Assembly: GCF_009765785.1 (NCBI RefSeq)
Contig: NZ_LMUT01000012.1
Coordinates: 775,301-839,300, forward strand
DNA: 64,000 nucleotides
Direction of reading: 5' to 3'
Source of the DNA: Granulicella sp. L46
GTDB taxonomy: Bacteria > Acidobacteriota > Terriglobia > Terriglobales > Acidobacteriaceae
The position numbers were made by a program, and so were the translations under genes. Of the stretch, positions 44,871-52,736 are shown piece by piece. The notes below the pieces were generated by a model, which did no database searches, had not been told where the DNA came from, and saw only the letters and a list, made by a program, of their open reading frames with translations. Position 1 is the first letter of the stretch. Each line of letters opens with the position of its first letter.

Positions 44871-45985
44871 GTCTTAAAGCCAAGATCGAAGCTGTCATCT
44901 ACGCGTCCGAAGAGCCTGTCACTCTCGCCCAACTCACCGGCCTGCTCGGTGAGGAGGGCCAGGCCGAACTCGACGTCCTCGCCGCCCAGCAACACTCCCT
45001 CGCCCTCGAAGACGAGCAGGCCGACGGCGACGCCGACATCGAGCCCGTCGAAGACGCGGACGCCCTCAACGCCGAGACCACCGGCTCCTCCGAAATCCCT
45101 GAACCCCTCTCTGACTCTGTCATCCTGAGCGAAGACTCGCAAAGCGAGTCGCAGCCGAAGGACCCCGACACTATCAACCTCGCCACAACCGCCGAACCTA
45201 TTTCCGGCGACGACGCTCCAGCCACGGAAGAACCCGCAGCCAGCGGCGCCAAAACTCTCGCCGCCGAGCAAAAGCTTGCCGCCCGGAAGCTCCGCGACTA
45301 CTTCCGCTCCCTCCTCGACGAGCTAATCGCCGACTACGCCAACGGCAACCGCGGCCTTGAGATCCGCGAAGTCGCCGGCGGCTTCCGCCTCGGCACCAAG
45401 GCCGAGTACCACGATGCCGTCCGAGGCTTCGTCAAGTCCCTCAAGCCGCCCCTCAAGCTCACCCTGCAGGCCCTCGAGACCCTCGCCGTGGTCGCGTACA
45501 AGCAGCCCGTCACCGCCCCCGAAGTCTCCGAGATCCGTGGCGTCGACTCCGCCGGCGTCCTCGGCTCGCTGCTCACCCGCAAGCTCGTCACCACCGCCGG
45601 CCGCAAGCAGGTCATCGGCCGCCCCATCCTCTACAAAACCACCAAGGACTTCCTCCTCCGCTTCGGCCTCAAGGACATCAACGAGCTCCCCAGCATCGAA
45701 GAGTTTGAAAAGATGGCCGGAGAACTCAACGACGCCGTCCAGGAAGAGATCCCCATGGAAACCCACGCCGCTCACCCCTCCGCCTCCAGCGACGAAGCCA
45801 GCGCCGACGCCATCGAGCTCGAAGGCCACAACCTCCAGCCCATCGAGCCCGACGCCCCCACGTCCGAGCCCGAATCCATCCCCGAAGCAGAGACTTCCTC
45901 CGAGCTCGAACCCTCCGCCGACGTCCATTCTTCCCAGGCGGACGGCGACCCCGAGGATGAAGCCCCGGAAGACTCCGAAGCCTAG
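44867..45985 (+). CDS. scpB: segregation and condensation protein B (ScpB) with long acidic insert
   Basis: SMC-associated ScpB, 372 residues instead of the usual 180-220. Helix one (LKAKIEAVIYASEEPVTLAQLTGLL, residues 3-28) is normal, but the rest of the first winged helix (RSLLDELIADYANGNRGLEIREVAGGFRLGT) resumes only at about residue 147. Between them lies an acidic, Glu/Ala/Ser-rich insert of about 110 residues that includes an in-frame copy of the interspersed DNA repeat (DSVILSEDSQSESQPKDPD). The second winged helix is complete, followed by an acidic tail. The start codon is inside a strong hairpin. Confidence 0.92.
   Translation: MSLKAKIEAVIYASEEPVTLAQLTGLLGEEGQAELDVLAAQQHSLALEDEQADGDADIEPVEDADALNAETTGSSEIPEPLSDSVILSEDSQSESQPKDPDTINLATTAEPISGDDAPATEEPAASGAKTLAAEQKLAARKLRDYFRSLLDELIADYANGNRGLEIREVAGGFRLGTKAEYHDAVRGFVKSLKPPLKLTLQALETLAVVAYKQPVTAPEVSEIRGVDSAGVLGSLLTRKLVTTAGRKQVIGRPILYKTTKDFLLRFGLKDINELPSIEEFEKMAGELNDAVQEEIPMETHAAHPSASSDEASADAIELEGHNLQPIEPDAPTSEPESIPEAETSSELEPSADVHSSQADGDPEDEAPEDSEA
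45117..45166 (+). repeat. palindromic interspersed repeat, copy 4 inside scpB
   Basis: Left arm CTGTCATCCTGAGCGAAG, perfect palindrome GACTCGC-AAA-GCGAGTC, right arm CGCAGCCGAAGGACCCC. It is read in the same frame as the scpA copies. Confidence 0.85.
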
Positions 45986-46094
45986 ACCCGCCGCGGTTCT
46001 AACTCCCGCCGGCGGGCAGCGCCCGTCCGCGCGGGACCCCGACTTTTCATGCTGTCGTGCGGCCAAAAAGCGTAGGATTTAACCGGAGGGCATT

Positions 46095-46781
46095 ATGGAC
46101 AACCGCGATAATCCCATCATCATCGACGGCCGCAATGGCACTCAAACCTTCGGCCAGACCCAGACCCGCACCGCCTCCTCGCTACTCGCGCAGGTTCTCG
46201 TCATTACCTCGGTCGGCTTTTTCACCTCCGCGGTCGGCGTGTACGTCGCGCCCGTCTCCGCGCCCGCCGGCATGTTCTGGCTCTACCTTATCGTCACCCT
46301 CGGCCTGATCTTCGCCATCCGCGCCGCGCGCAATATGCCCGCACTCGCCTTCGGCCTCTTCCTCGTGCTGGCCCTCGTGATGGGCTTCGAAATCAGCCCC
46401 TACATCAACATGCTGCTGCACACCGGCCACACCAATGCGGTCTTCAACGCCGCGGTGACGACTGCCGTCGGCATGGCGGTCCTCGGTATGGGAGCACAGA
46501 TCTTCACCTTCGACTACCAGAAGGTCCGCAACTACGCCATGGCTGCCCTGCTCGGCCTGATCATCATCGGCGTCCTCGGCATGTTCTTCCACTTCATCAG
46601 CCCGAACGTCTACTCCTACCTCACGCTCGCAATCTTTGGCGTCCTCGTAGTCGTCGACTTCATGCGCATCCACAAAGGTGGCGACGGCGCCACCGCCATA
46701 GAACTCGCCCTCAGCATCTACCTCGACGGCCTCAACATCTTCCTCGCCCTCACCCGCATCTTCTCCGGCCGCCGCGACTAG
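46095..46781 (+). CDS. BAX inhibitor-1 / YccA family membrane protein
   Basis: Seven-helix inner-membrane protein of 228 residues. The C-terminal signature FMRIHKG followed by ALSIYLDGLNIFLALTRIFSGRRD is the conserved end of the bacterial BI-1 (YccA/YbhL) group; the Asp in YLDGLN belongs to the calcium-leak di-aspartyl sensor in characterised relatives. The ATG has GGAGG at 5 nt. In bacteria the role is uncertain (calcium leak, FtsH modulation). It sits between scpB and a DUF4142 gene. Confidence 0.9.
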   Translation: MDNRDNPIIIDGRNGTQTFGQTQTRTASSLLAQVLVITSVGFFTSAVGVYVAPVSAPAGMFWLYLIVTLGLIFAIRAARNMPALAFGLFLVLALVMGFEISPYINMLLHTGHTNAVFNAAVTTAVGMAVLGMGAQIFTFDYQKVRNYAMAALLGLIIIGVLGMFFHFISPNVYSYLTLAIFGVLVVVDFMRIHKGGDGATAIELALSIYLDGLNIFLALTRIFSGRRD

Positions 46782-47004
46782 TACCACCCCATTCGTCTCA
46801 TCGAATAACACTTCAACACTCCCAAAGTGGGCATAAACCAGGTCCACTGACGCATGTCCGGGGACAACGGCGCTCACCGCCTCGGGCATCGAATTTAAGC
46901 AGACGAGCCGCGCCCGGCCCCCGCACGATCTTCGACAACCTGCCCGCATCCCTCCGGCATTCGGGCCACTCCAACATCTCCTAAGAGAACAGAAAGGTAT
47001 GCGC

Positions 47005-47637
47005 ATGAGCATTCAGAACCCCCGCACAAAATTCTCCTTTACCGCCGTGTTGTTACTTGCAAGCGCGACCGCTTTCGCCCAGTCAGCCATGCAGCAGCAG
47101 GCGCCGTCCACACCCACCCCGCAAACCCCCAGCCAAGCCAGCGCCCCAACTGCCAATGCAGATGCCGGCGGCCCACCCCCCATGCCCAACTACGCCGACC
47201 AGGCCTTCGTCGAAACCATGCTGAAGAACAACGACGCCCAGATTCAGATGAGCCAACTGGCCCAGCAGAAAGCCTCCAGCGGCGACGTCAAGGATTTCAG
47301 CCAGCGCATGATCGAGATTCACACTCAACTCAACCAGCAGCTAGCTCCCCTCGCCAAGCAGCTCGACGTCAGCCAGAATCAGAAGCCCTCCAAAGAGCAG
47401 AAGAAAGAGATCGCCCAGCTTGAGCAGCTCTCCGGTCCAGACTTCGACAGCGCCTATCTGCAGGCGATGGCCCGCGAGCAATCTCACAGCCTGAAGCAGT
47501 TCAAGAGCGGAGAATCCGCGCAAAATCCCAGCATCCAGAAGGCCGCCAAGATCGATGAGCCTGTGCTCGATCAGCACTACCAGATCCTGCAAAAGATCGC
47601 GCAAACCCACAACGTCACGCTCGACGCAAAGGAATAA
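47005..47637 (+). CDS. DUF4142 secreted ferritin-like protein
   Basis: Exported protein with a signal peptide (FTAVLLLASATAFAQS) and, after a Pro/Gln-rich linker, a helical DUF4142 domain: ADQAFVETMLKNNDAQIQMSQLA, KDFSQRMIEIHTQLNQQL and DFDSAYLQAMAREQSHSLKQF. The ATG at 47005 has AAAGG at 7 nt; an ATG at 46999 is too close to it. DUF4142 has a ferritin-like fold; function is unknown, perhaps stress related. The 210-residue length is usual. Confidence 0.85.
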   Translation: MSIQNPRTKFSFTAVLLLASATAFAQSAMQQQAPSTPTPQTPSQASAPTANADAGGPPPMPNYADQAFVETMLKNNDAQIQMSQLAQQKASSGDVKDFSQRMIEIHTQLNQQLAPLAKQLDVSQNQKPSKEQKKEIAQLEQLSGPDFDSAYLQAMAREQSHSLKQFKSGESAQNPSIQKAAKIDEPVLDQHYQILQKIAQTHNVTLDAKE

Positions 47638-47685
47638 CGCCGCGCAGATCATCCTCTCGATCGTCTAAACGGCGATAATGAAGAG

Positions 47686-48624
47686 ATGAAAGCCGAACCG
47701 AATCCCAGCGACGCACCCACCGGCGAGCGCCTGCAGAAAATCCTCGCCCGCGCCGGCATTGCCAGTCGCCGCGCCGCCGAGACCATCATCCTCGAAGGCC
47801 GCGTCCAGGTAAACGGCCAGACCGTCACCGAACTCGGTACCCGCGCCGACATCACGCGCGATCACATCCGCGTTGACGGCAAGCTCCTCCACGGCCCCGA
47901 GCCCACCAAGTACTTCATGGTCAACAAGCCGCGCGGCTACGTCACCACGCTCGATGACCCCGAGCATCGCCCCACCGTCATGCAGCTCCTCGGCCAGGAC
48001 AAGCAGAAGAAGATCGTCGGCGAGCACTCCAAATTCCCACGCCTTTACCCCGTCGGCCGCCTCGACTACCTCTCCGAAGGCCTGCTCCTGATGACCAACG
48101 ACGGCGAGCTCGCCAACAAGCTCTCCAAGGCCGCCACCGGCGTTCTCAAAACCTACCTCGTGAAAGTCTCCGGCGCTCCCACCGACGCAGCCATCGACCA
48201 GATCCGCCGCGGTATCATGATCGATCGCGGCCGCCTCGCCGACACCCGCTCCACCGGCCGCCGCGATCGCGTCTTAACCCAGCCTGCAAAAGTTGAGCAG
48301 GTGAGGGGCGGCGACAACCCCTGGTACGAAGTCACCCTCACCGAAGGCCGCAATCGCCAGCTCCGCAAGATGTTCGAAGAGATTGGTCACCACGTCGAAA
48401 AAATCCGCCGCATCGGCTACGGAGCCCTCACCCTCGACGTTCCTCCCGGCGGCTTCCGCGAGCTCACCACCGGCGAAGTACAAGCCCTCAACCGCGCCGC
48501 CGCAGGCAAGAAGGTCGAGCGCAAGAAAGTCCTTCCTGAAGCTGCCCAGCTCAAAAAGCCTGTCCCGCCCAAGCGCAAATTCCGCCCCCGGACCGGCGCA
48601 CCCCCGCGCCGCCGGCCCTCATAA
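47686..48624 (+). CDS. rluB: 23S rRNA pseudouridine synthase, RluB/RsuA family
   Basis: Ribosomal RNA pseudouridine synthase of 312 residues. An N-terminal S4 RNA-binding domain (RLQKILARAGIASRRAAE) precedes the catalytic domain with the nucleophile Asp in YPVGRLDYLSEGLLLMTNDGEL and the conserved LTEGRNRQLRKMFEEIGH. A basic, Pro/Arg-rich tail follows. In many bacteria rluB sits right after scpB; here two genes intervene. Confidence 0.9.
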   Translation: MKAEPNPSDAPTGERLQKILARAGIASRRAAETIILEGRVQVNGQTVTELGTRADITRDHIRVDGKLLHGPEPTKYFMVNKPRGYVTTLDDPEHRPTVMQLLGQDKQKKIVGEHSKFPRLYPVGRLDYLSEGLLLMTNDGELANKLSKAATGVLKTYLVKVSGAPTDAAIDQIRRGIMIDRGRLADTRSTGRRDRVLTQPAKVEQVRGGDNPWYEVTLTEGRNRQLRKMFEEIGHHVEKIRRIGYGALTLDVPPGGFRELTTGEVQALNRAAAGKKVERKKVLPEAAQLKKPVPPKRKFRPRTGAPPRRRPS

Positions 48625-48733
48625 GCTTAGCTGCGGCGAGTGAGCTAAATTGCTCACTCTAAATAATTTATCCTCCTACCGCATGGCAACGAATCCTCCC
48701 TCCACCCACTCCTACGGTGTGAGGTATCACTTC

Positions 48734-49138
48734 ATGCGCACCATCAAGTACGGCCTTTTCGCCGCAGCCACGGCAGGCTTCTTCCTGCTACTCCCGGCAA
48801 CTCCCTCGCACGCCCAGGTCACCGTGACCTTCGGCGCAGAACCCAACTGTCCCTACGGCTATTACGATTACGCGCCCTACAACTGCTCTCCCGACGGCTA
48901 CTACGGCGCTGAGTGGTTTAATAACGGTGCCTTCATCGGCGCAGGCCACTGGGCCCACGGTCACTCGGACTTTCATGGCGACGTCAACAACTCCTACGAT
49001 CCTCAGCATGGCTACAAAGGAACCTACCCTGCACGCGGCGAAAAACCGTCGCACCCCGGCGCCTCTCAAAACTTCAAAGGAAATGAGACCCGAGACGGCC
49101 AAGGCCACAACACCCCGCACAACACTCCAGGCAAATAA
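48734..49138 (+). CDS. secreted Tyr/Cys protein of unknown family, copy 1
   Basis: Protein of 134 residues from the ATG at 48734 (GAGGT at 8 nt). A signal peptide (YGLFAAATAGFFLLLPATPSHA) precedes CPYGYYDYAPYNC, then YGAEWFNNGAFIGAG and a His-rich stretch (HWAHGHSDFHG). Two Cys in the core could make one disulfide. The tail is polar and low-complexity. It is a clear paralogue of the next gene and ends in a strong terminator. I do not recognise a named domain. Confidence 0.8.
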   Translation: MRTIKYGLFAAATAGFFLLLPATPSHAQVTVTFGAEPNCPYGYYDYAPYNCSPDGYYGAEWFNNGAFIGAGHWAHGHSDFHGDVNNSYDPQHGYKGTYPARGEKPSHPGASQNFKGNETRDGQGHNTPHNTPGK

Positions 49139-49157
49139 TTTTTCTCTCGATAGGCAA

Positions 49158-49194
49158 CCCCCGCGTCCTCAACGGGCGCGGGGGCTTCTCATTT
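49158..49194 (+). terminator. terminator after secreted protein copy 1
   Basis: CCCCCGCGTCC pairs with GGGCGCGGGGG (11 bp including one G-T) around loop TCAAC, followed by CTTCTCATTTT. Confidence 0.8.
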
Positions 49195-49258
49195 TGGGCA
49201 AATAAGCGGCAACTTCTCAGCGCAATTTGGTTTCTTACCAAAACTGGAGGTTCTTCCC

Positions 49259-49678
49259 ATGAGCAGTATGAAAACCGTCATTGCAACATCTGCAGCAGCT
49301 CTGGCCATCGCCCTGATGCCAGCTCCCAAAGCCAATGCCCAGGTCTCGGTCAATATCGGTGTCGCGCCCGCTTGCCCGTACGGCTATTACGACTACGCGC
49401 CCTATAACTGCGCACCCTATGGCTTCTATGGCCCCGAATGGTTCAATGGCGGTGTCTTCATCGGAGCCGGCCCCTGGTTCCACGGTCCCCACGACTTCCG
49501 TGGCGGCGTCGATCGTTCGTACGACCCGCGCTACGGTTACAAGGGTGCCTACCCCGAGCACGGTGCCTATCATGCGCCCCCAGCTAACCACCAGGAGTTC
49601 CATGCCTCCCACATGAGCGACGGCCATGGTCACTACAGTGAAGCTGGTCATGGCGGTCACGGCGGCCACGGTCGCTAA
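49259..49678 (+). CDS. secreted Tyr/Cys protein of unknown family, copy 2
   Basis: Protein of 139 residues with a GGAGG site at 8 nt. After a signal peptide (TVIATSAAALAIALMPAPKA) the core reads ACPYGYYDYAPYNCAPYGF, YGPEWFNGGVFIGAGPWFHGP, almost the same as its neighbour; the C-terminus is His/Gly-rich (HGGHGGHGR). The aligned core is about 55 residues and the linker and tail differ, which fits an old tandem duplication. Each copy has its own terminator, so each is an independent transcription unit. Function unknown; surface or cell-wall association is a guess. Confidence 0.82.
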   Translation: MSSMKTVIATSAAALAIALMPAPKANAQVSVNIGVAPACPYGYYDYAPYNCAPYGFYGPEWFNGGVFIGAGPWFHGPHDFRGGVDRSYDPRYGYKGAYPEHGAYHAPPANHQEFHASHMSDGHGHYSEAGHGGHGGHGR

Positions 49679-49714
49679 ATCTTAGCCACTACGCCCTAGC
49701 TCTCATCAACCCAC

Positions 49715-49755
49715 GCCCTGCGCCCGATGCGCTCCATCGGCGCAGGGCCTTTCTT
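49715..49755 (+). terminator. terminator after secreted protein copy 2
   Basis: GCCCTGCGC-C-CGATG and CATCG-GCGCAGGGC form a 14-bp stem with one bulged C, then CTTTCTTT. Confidence 0.88.
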
Positions 49756-49766
49756 TACCGGCGCCT

Positions 49767-50309
49767 TCACGTTCGCCGCCACGCCCACCACTCCTCCGCG
49801 GTAATTTCCCAGACCTCCGTCTGCAGCCGTCCCGACACATATTCGCTCTCCTTCACCTCCACCACCCGCATCCCCGTCTTCTCCGAAATCCGCCGCGACC
49901 CAACATTCTCCACCGCCTTCGGCACCCGCATCACCGGAAACCCCAGCACCTCGAACCAGTAGTCGGTTACCGCAATCACCGCCTCAGTCATCAGCCCCTG
50001 TCCCTGCCACGGCAAACCCATCCAGAAGCCGCGATTGTTCTCTCCCAGATAAAGCCCGATCCTACCGATGATCGTCTCCGTTTCCGTCTTCAACCGCAGC
50101 GTCCAATCCCACTGCTCGCCGCGTTCAATCCCCGGCAACGCAGTATCGCGAATATTCTCGAGCGCCCCACCCTCAGGGAACGGCCACGGCACCCTCGCAT
50201 TCAGCAGCCGCACAATTTCCCACTGCCCAAACAGCTCCTGAATCCGCTCAGCATCGCCCAGTTCCAGCGGCCGCAAAATCAACCGCTCGGTCTCGAGTGT
50301 CGGGTTCAT
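49767..50309 (-). CDS. GNAT acetyltransferase, RimJ/RimL type
   Basis: GCN5-related N-acetyltransferase of 180 residues. ETERLILRPLELGDAERI is the usual RimJ/RimL start, and GFWMGLPWQGQGLMTEAV carries the acetyl-CoA pyrophosphate loop (Q/R-x-x-G-x-G/A). The final VWEITAEEWWAWRR is typical. Substrates include ribosomal-protein N-termini or small amines; the target is not known here. It faces the helicase leader in the opposite direction. Confidence 0.88.
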   Translation of the reverse strand: MNPTLETERLILRPLELGDAERIQELFGQWEIVRLLNARVPWPFPEGGALENIRDTALPGIERGEQWDWTLRLKTETETIIGRIGLYLGENNRGFWMGLPWQGQGLMTEAVIAVTDYWFEVLGFPVMRVPKAVENVGSRRISEKTGMRVVEVKESEYVSGRLQTEVWEITAEEWWAWRRT

Positions 50310-50714
50310 TTCGGCAGCATAGCATCTACTCAGGAACCCCCCTGGCTACAAAGTAGGCATGAATCAAGGCTGTCGTGCTATACTGGTCTCGCGTTGATAA
50401 TTTTCACGCAGGGCACCGCGGGCAGATGACTCCAAATGGATTCGAGTCTGGCCAGAGACCGCGAGCGCCATACATACCCCACCCACCGCCCGCCTCTTAA
50501 GCGTTGGTTGCTCTGGCTAGCAGGCCGATCACAGGATCACGCCTCGCCGTGCAGCAGCAATGCTTATTGCGCCCCGAAGGGCATCTGGGAGACCAGAACC
50601 GAGCAATGCTGAAACAGGATCCACGCAACCGTTTGCATGCCGCACCTCGTGCGCCTGCCAACCGTAAGCGTCACTGCATTCATTCTCCTTCTTCACCCAC
50701 TGCAAAGGAAAACC
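50310..50714. other. 405-bp region upstream of the DEAD-box helicase
   Basis: No convincing gene is seen. A TATACT box at 50379-50384 could be a -10 element. Downstream lie small inverted repeats (GACTC/GAGTC around 50430-50450 and GGTCTC/GAGACC), so the transcript would have a long, structured leader. An AAGGA site precedes the helicase TTG start. Confidence 0.4.
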
Positions 50715-52235
50715 TTGTCTACCCTTACTCTTGATTCCATTCTGAACCCTGAACCACTTCAGATCTCCCGCAACATCACCGCAACCGACGAGACCTCTTC
50801 GTCCATCACCTTCAACGACTTCCAGATCTCGGAGTCCCTCAAGGCGCGCCTCTTCGCCGCTGGCTTCATCACCCCCACGCCCGTTCAGGCTGGAGCGATA
50901 CCGCCCGCGCTCGAAGGTGACGACATCCTCGCCACCGCCTCCACCGGCACCGGCAAGACCCTCAGTTTCCTGATCCCCATGATCGAGCGCCTAGAGGAGA
51001 TTTCCGTTCCCTCCACGCGCGGCAAGAAGACGCCGGTCCTCTCGCTTATCCTTCTGCCCACCCGCGAGCTCGCGATGCAGGTACTCGAGTCCTTCCACAA
51101 GATCTGCCCGACGCTCAAGACTGACGCCGTGCTGGTCTGCGGTGGCCTCTCCGAGAACACCCAGATCGAGCAGATCGGCCGCGGCCCGCGCCTCATCGTC
51201 GCCACCCCTGGACGCCTCGAAGACTTCCTCCGTCGCAAGGCCATCAACCTCAAGGACGTCGACATGCTCGTCCTCGACGAAGTCGATCGCATGCTGGACA
51301 TGGGCTTCCTGCCGGCCATCAAGCGCATCGTCGCAGCGCTCCCCAAAGACCGCCAGACCATGTGCTATTCCGCGACCCTCGATGCGAACATCCGTGAGAT
51401 CGTCAAGGACTACGTGCAGAATCCAGTGCGCGTAGAAATCGGCATTACCTCGCACCCCGTTGACAGCGTAGAGCTCCGCGTCTACACCGTCATGCAGGAC
51501 CAGAAGCTCTCGCAGCTCGACAAGATGCTCAATGAAGAAGAGGGTACCTACCTCGTCTTCTCGCGCACCAAGCACGGCGCAGACCGAATCGGTCGCAAGC
51601 TTGAGAAGCTCGGCCACGAAGTCGAGATCATCCACGGCGATCGCTCGCAATCGCAGCGTACCGCGGCTCTTAAGAGCTTCGCCACCGGTCGCAGCCGCGT
51701 CCTGGTTGCCACCGACGTCGCTGCCCGCGGCATCGACATCTCCAACATCGCGCACGTCGTCAACTACGACCTGCCCAATGGCTCGGACGATTTCGTTCAC
51801 CGCATCGGCCGCACCGGCCGCGCCGGCAAGAAGGGTATCGCCAGCACCTTCATCACGCCGCTCGAAAAGGGTGATGCCCGCAAGCTCGAGCGCGAACTGA
51901 AGATCAAGTTCGCCTGGAACGAAGCCGACAAGAACCTTGCCAAGGAAGAGCGCAACAAGCCCATCGACTTCAGCAAGCCTGTCGGTGGCATCGACGCCCT
52001 CATGCAGATGGAAACCCGCAGCTGGAAGAACGCCGACGGCTCCGTCAACGAGAACGCCCCCAACGCCAACGCCGCACCCCAGCGTTCACGCGGTGGCTTC
52101 GGCGGATCTCGCAGCGGCTCCGGTGGTCGCCCCAGCGGCGGTCGCTCCAGCAGCAGCGGCAGCCGTCCCCACGGCGGCAACGCCGGCCGTCCCGCAGGTC
52201 GCCGCAGCAGCGGCGGCAGCAACCGCGGCCGCTAA
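50715..52235 (+). CDS. DEAD-box ATP-dependent RNA helicase
   Basis: RNA-remodelling helicase of 506 residues. Motif Q (FNDFQISESLKARLFAAGF, then TPTPVQAGAIP), motif I ASTGTGKT, PTRELA, ATPGRLEDF, motif II DEVD (not DEAD), SATL, VATDVAARGID and HRIGRTGRAG are all present. The C-terminal 75 residues are Gly/Arg/Ser-rich RGG-like, an RNA-binding tail. The TTG at 50715 follows AAGGA at 6 nt; codons upstream from 50637 lack family character. Likely cold-shock or RNA-decay linked, by family. Confidence 0.92.
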   Translation: MSTLTLDSILNPEPLQISRNITATDETSSSITFNDFQISESLKARLFAAGFITPTPVQAGAIPPALEGDDILATASTGTGKTLSFLIPMIERLEEISVPSTRGKKTPVLSLILLPTRELAMQVLESFHKICPTLKTDAVLVCGGLSENTQIEQIGRGPRLIVATPGRLEDFLRRKAINLKDVDMLVLDEVDRMLDMGFLPAIKRIVAALPKDRQTMCYSATLDANIREIVKDYVQNPVRVEIGITSHPVDSVELRVYTVMQDQKLSQLDKMLNEEEGTYLVFSRTKHGADRIGRKLEKLGHEVEIIHGDRSQSQRTAALKSFATGRSRVLVATDVAARGIDISNIAHVVNYDLPNGSDDFVHRIGRTGRAGKKGIASTFITPLEKGDARKLERELKIKFAWNEADKNLAKEERNKPIDFSKPVGGIDALMQMETRSWKNADGSVNENAPNANAAPQRSRGGFGGSRSGSGGRPSGGRSSSSGSRPHGGNAGRPAGRRSSGGSNRGR

Positions 52236-52260
52236 CCTAAAACCAAACCGCACCATCCGC

Positions 52261-52294
52261 AAGGGCGAGGAGCAACTCCTCGCCCTTACTTTTT
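52261..52294 (+). terminator. terminator after the helicase gene
   Basis: A perfect 12-bp stem AAGGGCGAGGAG/CTCCTCGCCCTT with loop CAA, then ACTTTTTTG. Confidence 0.95.
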
Positions 52295-52486
52295 TGCCCA
52301 AATCCCGAAAATGAACGCTCCGTCATTGACGCGACCCATCGAGTGACGATAGATTCATAGAACGATTTACCAAATATTGGTGAATCATTCATTCTCCCGT
52401 AACGAATACATGCGTCTCGGACCATCGAGGTACGCCACTCCTTTCGATGTTGGACTTGTCCTTCATCCCTGCCACTGGAGGTTCAT

Positions 52487-52732
52487 GTGCGCCTTAAAAT
52501 TGTCTATTCCTTTCTCACCGTTGCCATGTTTTTCAGCCTGAGCCTTGCCTTCGAGCACAAAGCCTACGCCTACGTCGATCCAGGTTCAGGTCTGCTCATG
52601 CTGCAAGCCGCGGGCACGATCCTCACCGGGGTGCTCTTCACCCTGCGCCGCCGCATCAAGGCGCTCTTCACCCGCAATAAGCCGACGGAAACCTCCGCCA
52701 TCGAGGCTACAGCCCCGAATACGAAAGCTTGA
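52487..52732 (+). CDS. small membrane protein with YVDPGSG motif
   Basis: Protein of 81 residues with a GTG start at 52487 (GGAGG at 5 nt). A signal-like first helix (IVYSFLTVAMFFSLSLAF) ends at AYAYVDPGSGLLMLQAAG, then a second helix (TILTGVLFTL) and a basic tail. The AYVDPGSG sequence recurs in small proteins next to alkaline-phosphatase-superfamily or polysaccharide genes in many bacteria. Function unknown; coupling to the next gene (4 bp away) suggests it assists that enzyme. Confidence 0.75.
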   Translation: MRLKIVYSFLTVAMFFSLSLAFEHKAYAYVDPGSGLLMLQAAGTILTGVLFTLRRRIKALFTRNKPTETSAIEATAPNTKA

Positions 52733-52736
52733 TCTC

